In this document: in pieces, positions 1 to 7,701 of the stretch
How positions within the stretch are numbered: position 1 is the first letter of the stretch
How the letters are laid out: each line of letters opens with the position of its first letter
NCBI RefSeq assembly: GCF_032380655.1
Contig: NZ_JAWDIY010000013.1
Location: forward strand, 62,001-126,000
Direction of reading: 5' to 3'
DNA length: 64,000 nt
Source of the DNA: Diplocloster hominis
GTDB lineage: Bacteria; Bacillota; Clostridia; Lachnospirales; Lachnospiraceae
Translations under genes and position numbers: made by a program
The notes under the pieces: generated by a model
Databases searched by the model: none
Told to the model about the DNA's origin: nothing
The model's input: the letters and a program-made list of their open reading frames with translations, nothing else

Positions 1-1645
1 TGCTAACGGAAAAGATGCGCTGGCGCTGATCCAGGATGTCAGACCGGAGCTGGTGGTCACGGATATGGAGATGAAGGGAATGGACGGGATCGAACTGATG
101 CGCCGGACCAGAGAGCGGTATCCGGATACGGAATTCCTGATACTCAGCGGCTATAATACCTTTGAATATGTCAAAAGCGCGGTGACGTTTCAGGCTATGG
201 ATTACCTGCTCAAACCGGTGGAGAGTGAGGTTATGGAGCAGGCCCTGACAAAAGTGGCCTGCCGTCTGCGCGCAAAGGAGAGTATGAAGAAGACCATAGA
301 GACGGCACTGGATGAAAACAGGCGGTATAAGACGGAAAAATTCATTTTTACGCTGGTGGATTCGGAGCAGTATGCCATCGATTCCATCATGGAGCTGATG
401 AATGCCCTTGACATCTGTGTGCCGGAGGACGGATGCCTGGCGCTTATGCTGTCACTGCGGCCGGAGGAGGGGAAGCAGTATGGGGAGCGGTACGCAGAGC
501 ATGTCGGAAAACAGGGAGAGGAGAAGAGCGGGATTCAGGGCGAAGGTCAGGCCGGGCGCTCCTTTGAAGGTATACATTTGGAACAGGTGAAAGAAACAGG
601 AATGCCGGATGGTTACCGGGATATCAATGCGATGTTAGCAGACCTGGGTGATGCGGTTTCGGATCATCTGCAGAAAAGCCATTTAACGGCCCACTGGGCT
701 GTGAGGGATGCAAAGCTCTACGTGCTGTTGTACGCAGATAACAAAGGGAGCCTGACAAACGGCATCCGGAGGATCTGTGAAGAGCTTCAGTCTTATCTTC
801 AGGTCCGGTTCCATATCCCGGTCATGATCGGGATCGGGAGAAATGTGCCCGACCTGCTCTGCATGGAGAAATCCTTCCGGGAGGCTGGGCGGGCGCTGGA
901 AGTCTGCGCGGTGCAGCCGGGAACCGGGGTTTATCAGTATATGGACATGCCCTGTGACATTCAAAAAGATGTCATCCGCAAATATGACGAGGCCTTATTG
1001 AGCACCGCCATGGCGAAATTAGACGGGCAGGCTGCAGCAGGATGTGTGGAGGAGATCTTCTCCCGGGTGAGCGCTCTTCGGGAAGCGGATATAGAGACAG
1101 TGCGCATGGTTTATTGCCGGCTTTTGACGATCCTCATCCGATCGGTATATAACAGCGGGATCTCACCATCCATGCTGGGCCTGCGGCTGGATAAATTTTT
1201 CCGGCTGGTAAATGAGCCGCTGACAATCGGACAGATGAAGGGTTCTCTTCTGGATATCATGGGACAATATATAGAAACCTGCGGCCGGTTGAAAAAACTG
1301 GGAAATACGACTATCGAGCAGGCCCGGCACTATATGGATCAGCATTACAGGGAAGAGATCAGTTTAAGAGATATCGCGGAGGAGGTTCATATGTCGGCCA
1401 GCTACTTGTCCACTACCTTCAAAGCGCAGGCCGGGATCCATGTTATGGACTATATAACGAAAAAGCGGATGGATGAGGTCGTCTGTCTGATGAAAGATCC
1501 GGGTCTTAAAATTTACGAAATAGCAAAAACGGTCGGTTACCAGGACACGAAATATTTCAGCAAGGTGTTCCGTAAAACCTATGGCTGTGCGCCGTCGGAA
1601 TACCGCCGCCTGATCAGAGAGGAGCTGCAGACTGATGTGGAATAA
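1..1645 (+). CDS. YesN-type response regulator, AraC output domain (5' end missing)
   Basis: Response regulator of a two-component pair, cut by the left window edge; the frame is open from base 2 and no start is visible. The first visible residues already belong to a receiver domain: the phospho-acceptor Asp lies in VVTDMEM, followed by MDGIEL and the conserved Lys in LLKPVE. A long middle region resembles the linker of YesN regulators. The last 100 residues are an AraC double helix-turn-helix (about 1330-1620), ending YFSKVFRKTYGCAPSEYRR. The partner histidine kinase should lie just outside the window. The gene overlaps the next by 11 bp, so the binding protein downstream is probably co-transcribed and part of the same sugar-sensing unit. 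Confidence 0.9.
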   Translation, partial: ANGKDALALIQDVRPELVVTDMEMKGMDGIELMRRTRERYPDTEFLILSGYNTFEYVKSAVTFQAMDYLLKPVESEVMEQALTKVACRLRAKESMKKTIETALDENRRYKTEKFIFTLVDSEQYAIDSIMELMNALDICVPEDGCLALMLSLRPEEGKQYGERYAEHVGKQGEEKSGIQGEGQAGRSFEGIHLEQVKETGMPDGYRDINAMLADLGDAVSDHLQKSHLTAHWAVRDAKLYVLLYADNKGSLTNGIRRICEELQSYLQVRFHIPVMIGIGRNVPDLLCMEKSFREAGRALEVCAVQPGTGVYQYMDMPCDIQKDVIRKYDEALLSTAMAKLDGQAAAGCVEEIFSRVSALREADIETVRMVYCRLLTILIRSVYNSGISPSMLGLRLDKFFRLVNEPLTIGQMKGSLLDIMGQYIETCGRLKKLGNTTIEQARHYMDQHYREEISLRDIAEEVHMSASYLSTTFKAQAGIHVMDYITKKRMDEVVCLMKDPGLKIYEIAKTVGYQDTKYFSKVFRKTYGCAPSEYRRLIREELQTDVE

Positions 1646-3362
1646 GCCGGATAAGCGGAAAAGCCCGCTGGACAGGAATTCGCCGGATAACCGCAATCGC
1701 TTGATGTTTGCTGCGTTGTCACTGCTTCTCTTTCTGGTCGTCATTTTCCTTTTCTTTGATTTCGCGCATATGGATGGTTATAAAGAAATTACGAGTGTTC
1801 CCAGGACGGATCAGGAAAAAGGGGAGGAACTGACCAGCGAGATGGGCGGATTCAAGGAACCGGATTTCAGTTTTGAGGACAATGAAACGGTAACGCTTAA
1901 GAACAGGGAAGAAGCGCCCCGGGAGAAAAAATACGAGGGGGTTACGCTGACGGTGGCCGCGCCGATGGACCGGATGGCAGATTTTCTGCATAAGGACGGG
2001 ATGGAGTGGGCCAGACAAAATGGGGTTCATCTGATTGTGGAGGAAATCCCATTTTCACAGATTTTCGAGAATGCCGCATATGATATTATCAAAGGGGAAA
2101 ACAAGTATGATATCATCCTGTATCCCTCTTATCTTATGGGAGATCTGGTGGAGACCGGGAAGCTGGTACCTTTTGATTCCTTTATCGATCTTAAGACGGT
2201 AAATGGTTCTTACAGTGAGAACGGATTAGAATGGGACAGCTACTATCCCCATTACAGTCAGATCTATAACTGGTACGGCGACCATATCTATGCTTTGAAC
2301 GTGGACGGAGATGTCTTTATCACCGCGTACCGGAAAGACCTTTGGGTGACTTACGGGAAAGAATTTGAGCAGAGCTACGGCTATGCCCTGCGGCCGGATG
2401 ACCCGCTGTTCCCGGAGACCTGGGAGGAATATTACGACATCGCAGAGTTTTTTAACAAAAAAGGTTTGTCCGGAACAGCCGAGGTCAACGCCAGGAGCCG
2501 CGGCTCGGCCTGGCATTTTTTAGTTCGTTATGTATCCTATATGAAAAAAGACGGGATGTATAACGGGGACGCCTATTTTGAGCTGGAAACGATGAAGCCC
2601 CTGATTAACAGCGAGGCCGGAGTACGGGCGATGGAGGACATCGTCTCCAGTGTACAGGGAAACTATTCATCGGAAGAGATGCGTAATCTCAACTGGACCG
2701 ATATGCAGAACAACTGGGGAGCGGGGAAGATTGCGCTGCTGTTTACCTGGCCGGCGACCTATGACATCGCGCGCAGAGACGTGTCCGTACTGCCGGGAAA
2801 AGCGGCTTCTACCGGATATGCCATGATCCCCGGCAGCAGGGAAGTATTTAATGTCCAGACGAATTCCTGGGAGAGCGGTGAGGAGATCCATCGGGCAACT
2901 ATGCTGGGCCATGGATGGCAGTTCTCGATCATTAACACCTGCCAAAATCAGGAAGCCGCCTACGACCTGGTCCGCTTTATGACCACCGGAGACCGGTTGA
3001 TCCACAATGTACAGAAAGTATATTGGGAATATGAACCTCTGAAGACCTGGGAGTGGCAGGATGAGACGATCCTGGCAGAATACAGCGATGCGCCCAGCTT
3101 TCTTCCGGCCCTGGATCTCGGGCACCGGTACGGCGTTCCGGATCTGCGGATTCCGGGAGCGATCCAGATGTACGATGCCATTGAGATTTATAAAAGGCAG
3201 GCGATCGAGGGGAAAATGACGCCCAGGGAGGCGGTGAACGCCATTGCCGCTGATTGGGAGAAGATCGTAAAGCAAAGAGGGGTCGGCAAGATGCAGAAAA
3301 GCTATCTGGATACGGTAACGCCAAGAGATATCTATGAGGTGCTGGGAAAGCCGGACGCCTGA
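1635..3362 (+). CDS. Membrane-anchored extracellular solute-binding protein, family 1-like
   Basis: Predicted sugar-binding protein of 575 residues. A basic N-terminus (about 22 residues) precedes one hydrophobic segment (LLLFLVVIFLFF), then a long extracellular part. There is no lipobox Cys, unlike every other binding protein in this window, so it is probably held by an uncleaved signal anchor. The body has the layout of family 1 extracellular solute-binding proteins (DIILYPSYLMGDLVETGKL; aromatic-rich middle; GWQFSIINTCQNQEAAYDLV near the C-terminus). It overlaps the response regulator by 11 bp and no permease follows. That suggests a sensing co-receptor for the upstream kinase, or a binding protein that borrows a transporter from elsewhere. 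The fold assignment is from motif style only. Confidence 0.75.
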   Translation: MWNKPDKRKSPLDRNSPDNRNRLMFAALSLLLFLVVIFLFFDFAHMDGYKEITSVPRTDQEKGEELTSEMGGFKEPDFSFEDNETVTLKNREEAPREKKYEGVTLTVAAPMDRMADFLHKDGMEWARQNGVHLIVEEIPFSQIFENAAYDIIKGENKYDIILYPSYLMGDLVETGKLVPFDSFIDLKTVNGSYSENGLEWDSYYPHYSQIYNWYGDHIYALNVDGDVFITAYRKDLWVTYGKEFEQSYGYALRPDDPLFPETWEEYYDIAEFFNKKGLSGTAEVNARSRGSAWHFLVRYVSYMKKDGMYNGDAYFELETMKPLINSEAGVRAMEDIVSSVQGNYSSEEMRNLNWTDMQNNWGAGKIALLFTWPATYDIARRDVSVLPGKAASTGYAMIPGSREVFNVQTNSWESGEEIHRATMLGHGWQFSIINTCQNQEAAYDLVRFMTTGDRLIHNVQKVYWEYEPLKTWEWQDETILAEYSDAPSFLPALDLGHRYGVPDLRIPGAIQMYDAIEIYKRQAIEGKMTPREAVNAIAADWEKIVKQRGVGKMQKSYLDTVTPRDIYEVLGKPDA

Positions 3363-3384
3363 GATCTATTGCCATTCATTTATA

Positions 3385-4179
3385 TTATGGCAGTGCTTTT
3401 TCAAAATGCTGATAATCTTTACGGGTATTCCAGTCGCCGCCCCAGGTGAACCCATGTTCCGTAAACAGGAGATAGGCGAGATCCTCATGATCTATTTTGC
3501 TTATAAATTCCGCTGAACGGTCGGCAAAGGGCCTGCTGCCGGATGGACTGACGGCTGCCGCCGTGACATACGGATTATAGAGCGGATTCAAGTCCACCGC
3601 CAGTCCGTAGCTGTGGTTGGACAGTTTATCAGAACCAGCGATTTTACGGTAATTAAAGCAGGAGGTGTTGTTGGCCTGCATGGATGCCTCATCATCCGCG
3701 CCATAGTCATCAATGAGGGAAACCCGGGCAAGGGGATAGCCGGCCTGGTACAGTTCGTAGAAGATTTCGATCAGATCCTGGGCGATGGCTTTGTTGCAGA
3801 TTATTTCACCCTGCTGTGTCTGGCCGGAATAGTCCGTGTACAGCAGACGCAGATAGCGAAGCTCCGAATAAGGGAGAGAACAGTCTGCAGGATAGGAGCA
3901 GCCGGTAATCCGCTGGATGACGGAGTCGGGGAGGGATTCATAGGTAAATTCAGGGGCGAATATCACTCGATCATCCGCAGGAGCGGAAGCGGATTGCGGT
4001 ACGGAAGCGTTCGATTCTGCCGCTATGGCTGAGTCATATGTATGATTCTCAGGGACGGCCTGGGTACGGTCTGCGGCCATGGCCTGGTCAGAGGACTGGC
4101 AGCCCTGCTGGTCCAGGTAGAAGCATCCGGCGGCCAGTACGGTGATAAATAAATATTTTATATAGGGTTTCATATACAA
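3385..4179 (-). CDS. M15-family D-Ala-D-Ala carboxypeptidase-like lipoprotein
   Basis: Predicted zinc peptidase acting on peptidoglycan stem peptides outside the membrane. The N-terminus carries a lipoprotein signal with lipobox LAAGC, followed by a low-complexity Ser/Ala linker to about residue 75. The C-terminal half has the M15 (VanY/DD-peptidase) signature: SNHSYGLAVDLNP holds the His and Asp zinc ligands, and GFTWGGDW followed by DYQHFE supplies the terminal His. Length (264 aa) is normal for the secreted M15_4 group. It stands alone, converging on the binding-protein gene to its left. The substrate, D-Ala-D-Ala or another D,D or L,D bond, cannot be settled from sequence. Confidence 0.85.
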   Translation of the reverse strand: MYMKPYIKYLFITVLAAGCFYLDQQGCQSSDQAMAADRTQAVPENHTYDSAIAAESNASVPQSASAPADDRVIFAPEFTYESLPDSVIQRITGCSYPADCSLPYSELRYLRLLYTDYSGQTQQGEIICNKAIAQDLIEIFYELYQAGYPLARVSLIDDYGADDEASMQANNTSCFNYRKIAGSDKLSNHSYGLAVDLNPLYNPYVTAAAVSPSGSRPFADRSAEFISKIDHEDLAYLLFTEHGFTWGGDWNTRKDYQHFEKALP

Positions 4180-4378
4180 AATCCTTTACCAACTATGATG
4201 TAATCTATTATATTCCATCAGAGGACAAAAAGTGAAGAAAAAATACTTCTGTTGTTTTTCCGCATATTTTCGCCAGATTTTGCCAAAACTAACGAGGAGT
4301 TGATGGCTGGAAAGGATTTATAACCTTTTCCTTACAATACAATATATGGCATAAAGAATATGCTGATGGAGGTATCGT

Positions 4379-4807
4379 ATGATGAATGATGTAGAATTAC
4401 TGCGTGATATCTGTGAAAATGCGGAAATGGGCCGCGACGGTATCATGCATATACTCAAACAGACGGAGGATTCCAACTTAAGCCAGGTGCTGACCAGACA
4501 GCTGTCGGAGTATCAGAAAACTTACGACACGGCGGATAAAATGCTGCATGAGAAAAACCAGGAACCCACGAGTGCGAATCCTATGGCAAAAATGATGTCT
4601 TATGTCTCATCCAGTGCCAAGACGATGATGGATCACTCCGCCTCCAAAATTGCCGAGATTATGATCCAGGGAAGTACGATGGGGATAACGAACATGACAA
4701 AAAGCCTGCATGACTACGACGGCTCTGACACAGATGTCAAAAGACTGGCAGAAAAACATATCAAGACGGAACAGGCAAATGTGGATGAGATGAAGAAATT
4801 TCTGTAA
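4379..4807 (+). CDS. Small helical protein of unknown function
   Basis: A 142-residue protein, almost certainly all-helical, without signal peptide or membrane segment. The pattern of Glu, Asp, His, Lys and Met along amphipathic helices (MMNDVELLRDICENAEMG, then KRLAEKHIKTEQANVDEMKKFL) recalls four-helix ferritin-like or DUF2383-like proteins, but I cannot place metal ligands with confidence. A good ribosome site (GGAGG at 4368-4372) precedes ATG 4379; the next codon is also ATG. It is transcribed alone and converges on the hydrolase gene 20 bp downstream. Function unknown; a small cytoplasmic stress-type protein is only a guess. Confidence 0.75.
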   Translation: MMNDVELLRDICENAEMGRDGIMHILKQTEDSNLSQVLTRQLSEYQKTYDTADKMLHEKNQEPTSANPMAKMMSYVSSSAKTMMDHSASKIAEIMIQGSTMGITNMTKSLHDYDGSDTDVKRLAEKHIKTEQANVDEMKKFL

Positions 4808-4827
4808 CTACACGATATAATTTTCCG

Positions 4828-5739
4828 TTATGCAAGCAAATCACACATTAGCTTATTAAATCTCTCGCTTTCACTCCATTGCGGAAAATGACAGGATTTC
4901 TCAAACCAATAAAACTGTTTTTTCGTCTCAATCCGGTCAAAGTATTCCTTCGCCAGAGCAGAGGACACATGACTGTCATATCTGCCCTCGACAAAGATGA
5001 TCGGAGCGCCATAATGTGTTTGGGCTTCAAAGTCTGTTTGCATGACCTCCTGCCACAAATATTGAATGGCTTGCAGACTGCCTTTTTGACGTCGAATCAA
5101 ATCGGGGAGCGTGTAAGAGCGGGAGAACAAAAAGGGAACAACCAAATCACTATAATTTGTTTTTCCATAGAGAGAACCCTTGTGTTTGACAACCTGCTTT
5201 GTAACAAAAAGCAGGTCGTTCAGCCAACTGTCCGCTTGATAAGAACAGTCAATCCCCTTCAATTTTTCCAGGCTCTTTTTATCAGCGTGTGCCAGCGCAT
5301 ATTCATAGGCTGCCTTACTGGATTTTTTCATATTGACGACTTGCCCACAGCCAATATAGATACGCACCAATTCTGGATATGCCTTGACAAAGCGCAGCCC
5401 CAAAATGCTTCCCCATGAATGACCTATCAAATACAATGAGCTTTGATGAAACCGGGATAACAGCTGCTCTACAAGGGAGTGGAGGTCATTCAGAAAAACG
5501 TCAATCGTGATGGGAGCGTCAAATTTATAATAGGACTTTCCCGCGCCGCGCTGCTCCCATACAATGAGCGTGAACCGCTGTGACAGCATTTTGTTGTACT
5601 TCATCACCAAAGGGAGTGCGGCGTCGCCGGGGCCGCCATGCAGATAGATCAGCAAAGGAGCGTTTTCTTTTTCTGCGCGTATGGAAACATACTGCGGCAC
5701 ACCATTCAGGTTCATTTTTAACTGTTCATCTATAAACAT
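4828..5739 (-). CDS. Alpha/beta hydrolase, proline iminopeptidase-like
   Basis: Serine hydrolase of about 303 residues with the hallmarks of prolyl aminopeptidases: HGGPG near residue 33 (oxyanion hole), nucleophile elbow GHSWGS, a likely acid Asp in EGRYDSH and a catalytic His in SCHFPQW. No signal peptide, so it is cytoplasmic. Family members release N-terminal proline from short peptides, but many act on other small amides or esters. ATG at 5739 is preferred because AAGGGG lies 12 bases upstream; an in-frame GTG at 5748 would sit only about 3 bases from it. Codon choice seems more AT-rich than in the neighbouring sugar genes, a weak hint of transfer. A perfect inverted repeat lies just upstream (5780-5807). 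Confidence 0.85.
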   Translation of the reverse strand: MFIDEQLKMNLNGVPQYVSIRAEKENAPLLIYLHGGPGDAALPLVMKYNKMLSQRFTLIVWEQRGAGKSYYKFDAPITIDVFLNDLHSLVEQLLSRFHQSSLYLIGHSWGSILGLRFVKAYPELVRIYIGCGQVVNMKKSSKAAYEYALAHADKKSLEKLKGIDCSYQADSWLNDLLFVTKQVVKHKGSLYGKTNYSDLVVPFLFSRSYTLPDLIRRQKGSLQAIQYLWQEVMQTDFEAQTHYGAPIIFVEGRYDSHVSSALAKEYFDRIETKKQFYWFEKSCHFPQWSESERFNKLMCDLLA

Positions 5740-5779
5740 TTCTGCCACACACCCCTTTTCCGTTATATAGAATCAGCAG

Positions 5780-5807
5780 AGTACGCCTTATCCGCCTAAG
5801 GCGTACT
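5780..5807. promoter_or_regulatory. Perfect inverted repeat, possible operator
   Basis: Arms AGTACGCCTTA (5780-5790) and TAAGGCGTACT (5797-5807) are perfectly complementary around a 6-base loop TCCGCC. It lies about 40 bases upstream of the hydrolase start codon and has no T-run on either strand, so an operator or 5' UTR stem is more likely than a terminator. Confidence 0.5.
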
Positions 5808-6131
5808 ACATATAACTCTTTGATTCATTCTAATATTTGCACGTGGAAATGTCAAACTGCTCATTTCGTTTCCTTACTTCCCTTACTTCATACGACTGTT
5901 CATAACCCTGTTTGTTTACTTAGGCATCAATTTACCCATTTCACGATGGTATCGCACACAACGGAAATGCTGTTTTTATGGGCTTTTCCGGATGAAAAAA
6001 GGATATTTTTGCTTTCCCTTATGTATGCGTTTTCGAAATACCTGATTATTGCAGAATTTATGAAAATTATGTATAATCAAATTCAGATCATCACAGATCT
6101 TTGCGGGTATTAACCGCAGAACAACTCTTTT

Positions 6132-6187
6132 TGTCACATATGTGACACTCTCAAGTGCTGTACAGCACGTTATTGGCCGAATCGGCC
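6132..6187. promoter_or_regulatory. Three consecutive palindromes, putative operator cluster
   Basis: Within 56 bases lie three different dyads: TGTCACATATGTGACA (6132-6147, perfect 16-mer), GTGCTGTACAGCAC (6155-6168, perfect 14-mer) and GGCCGA-A-TCGGCC (6175-6187). Their starts are 20-23 bases apart, about two helical turns. They sit 110 bases upstream of the nuclease-like gene. The first resembles dyads bound by Crp/FNR-like proteins in overall symmetry only; the regulator is not identifiable. Confidence 0.5.
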
Positions 6188-6297
6188 GCAGATTCAGCGT
6201 GGTAACACAATCAGAGAATCGAAGAACCGGAGGAATGCCTATGGAATGACCATTGAAGAATCGGAGAAATTCTATTATAATGGATAGGAGAAATAAT

Positions 6298-7179
6298 ATG
6301 GGTAAAAGAATATTGCAGTGGCATCCGGCATTCCAGGCAGCTCTGCAGATTGAATTGTCTAACGAAGAATGTATTCTTCAATTCGAGCGGGAATATAACC
6401 TCTCTGATAAACCGCTTCAGATCGACACCTTGATCATTAAAAAAGAACCCGGCCGCCAGATCAGGAAAAGCATCGGCAGGATCTTTCGTCAGTATAATAT
6501 TGTAGAATATAAAGGGCCGGAAGACTATATCAGTATCAACAGTTTTTTTAAAGTTAACGGATACACCTGTATTTATCAGGCTGACACAGAACATGAGATG
6601 GAGATTCCCCCAGAGGAATTAACCATAACACTGGTAGGGTACCATTATCCAAGAAAGCTGCTCATGTTTTTACGAGAGTCTTATCATGCAGAAGTAGATA
6701 GACCATATCCGGGGATTTATTATATATCCGGTTTTTTGTTCCCGATACAGATTCTGGTAATCGGGGAGCTGTCGAAGGAAGAGAATGTCTGGCTCGGCCG
6801 TCTTCGGAATGACCTGCAGCTGAAGGAGGATATTGAGCCGTTGGCTAAGGCTTATAGGGGAATGGAAAAGAACCCGCTGTACGTGGCTGCGATGGATCTG
6901 ATTGTGCGGGCGAACTGGAAGAAATATCAGGAGGGTAGAAAAATGTGCGAAGCATTACGGGAATTATTTGCAGATGAATTGAAAGAACGTGAGAATATGG
7001 GGATAGAACAAGGTAAGGCAGATTCGGTATTGGAACTGTTGGGTGAGCTGGGACCTGTGCCGGAACAGCTTCGCGTACGAATTACTTCACAGTCGGATGG
7101 AAGTGTTTTATCGGCTTGGTTAAAGTTAGCAGCGAGAGCAAACAGCATCGAAGAATTCGTTGAACGTATAACACAATAA
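6298..7179 (+). CDS. Rpn/PD-(D/E)XK nuclease-like protein (Lachnospiraceae family)
   Basis: Cytoplasmic protein of 293 residues, starting at ATG 6298 with ATAGGAG seven bases upstream. It belongs to a family very common in Lachnospiraceae and often mislabelled 3-isopropylmalate dehydrogenase; no dehydrogenase motif is present. The N-terminal half fits an Rpn or transposase-like PD-(D/E)XK nuclease core: IELSNE near residue 20, then IDTLIIKK (the D...K pair), then IVEYKGPEDY with an aligned Glu. The C-terminal part is helical (KMCEALRELFADELKERENMG) like the tail of Rpn proteins. The last 35 bases of coding sequence plus the next two recur as a direct repeat 3.7 kb downstream. Biological role is unknown. 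Confidence 0.75.
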   Translation: MGKRILQWHPAFQAALQIELSNEECILQFEREYNLSDKPLQIDTLIIKKEPGRQIRKSIGRIFRQYNIVEYKGPEDYISINSFFKVNGYTCIYQADTEHEMEIPPEELTITLVGYHYPRKLLMFLRESYHAEVDRPYPGIYYISGFLFPIQILVIGELSKEENVWLGRLRNDLQLKEDIEPLAKAYRGMEKNPLYVAAMDLIVRANWKKYQEGRKMCEALRELFADELKERENMGIEQGKADSVLELLGELGPVPEQLRVRITSQSDGSVLSAWLKLAARANSIEEFVERITQ

Positions 7180-7181
7180 GA
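7145..7181 (+). repeat. 37-bp direct repeat, copy 1 (3' end of nuclease-like gene)
   Basis: Starts GCATCGAAGAATTCGTTGAA and runs through the stop codon of the nuclease-like gene. An identical copy lies at 10901-10937, downstream of the esterase gene, with no similarity on either side. Confidence 0.85.
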
Positions 7182-7205
7182 AGTAGCTAATAAGCGGCAG
7201 TTTAT

Positions 7206-7250
7206 ATACCGGTGTTCAAAACATACTAGTTTAGACGCCGGTATTTTATT
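7206..7250 (+). terminator. Rho-independent terminator after the nuclease-like gene
   Basis: Arms ATACCGGTGT (7206-7215) and ACGCCGGTAT (7235-7244) pair over 10 bp with one G-T wobble, followed by TTTATTAT. The loop is long (19 bases). Confidence 0.7.
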
Positions 7251-7701
7251 ATGCTAAAGGCTATAGATTGATCATACCCAGGCTTTTATATTAAGTGTAT
7301 AATTATAGAATACCATTAACTATATTAAAGTTTTATAACGTGTAAGATGTTTTAACTGGAGATTCGGTTTAGATTATATACAATCAATTCTTGAAAAAAT
7401 AGAAGATCTCAAACAAAGATTCATCTTTAATTAAGTTCTACTTAAGCTCTGGTATTGTCGGTTATCCCCACAGTTTAGTAATTATACAAATAGTACATTA
7501 AAATAATTAAAAGTGTTAATTATATATGTGTATATGTTACAAAATTTTAACGATTTAAGTATTTTAATTGACATTTTGTATACCGATTCGTATAATATTA
7601 AATGATTAAAAGATTTAATTAATAAATAAGGAGGTGCACACAACAATAATATGACAGGTAATTTATAAAACAAAAAAACACGGAGGGAGAAGGTATTACA
7701 G
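7251..7701 (+). promoter_or_regulatory. AT-rich leader region with consensus sigma-A promoter
   Basis: About 450 very AT-rich bases with no convincing gene. It contains an exact consensus promoter: TTGACA at 7568-7573, 17-base spacer, TATAAT at 7591-7596. The leader then shows a strong Shine-Dalgarno-like AAGGAGGTG (7628-7636) that is not the esterase site; that site is CGGAGGGAG (7681-7689), 12 bases before ATG 7702. The first could serve a five-codon open frame (7651-7668, MTGNL) at a rather long spacing of 14 bases, or act as an mRNA-stabilising ribosome-binding site. Confidence 0.8.

Larger units (their letters stand above)
5749..6297. other. Intergenic region with stacked palindromes
   Basis: About 550 bases without a convincing gene between the divergent hydrolase and nuclease-like genes. 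An open stretch at 5820-6113 on the + strand begins with TTG, lacks a ribosome site and encodes nothing recognisable. The region holds one 11-bp inverted repeat at 5780-5807 and three palindromes at 6132-6187, listed separately. A ribosome site (ATAGGAG, 6284-6290) serves the gene starting at 6298. Confidence 0.6.

Noticed and set aside
5820..6113. Open frame of 97 codons on the + strand
   Set aside because: It begins with TTG, has no ribosome site and its product has no recognisable features; it overlaps a region of regulatory dyads.
6298..7179. Annotation as 3-isopropylmalate dehydrogenase
   Set aside because: This label is widespread for the family but no dehydrogenase motif is present; the residues fit a PD-(D/E)XK/Rpn-like core.
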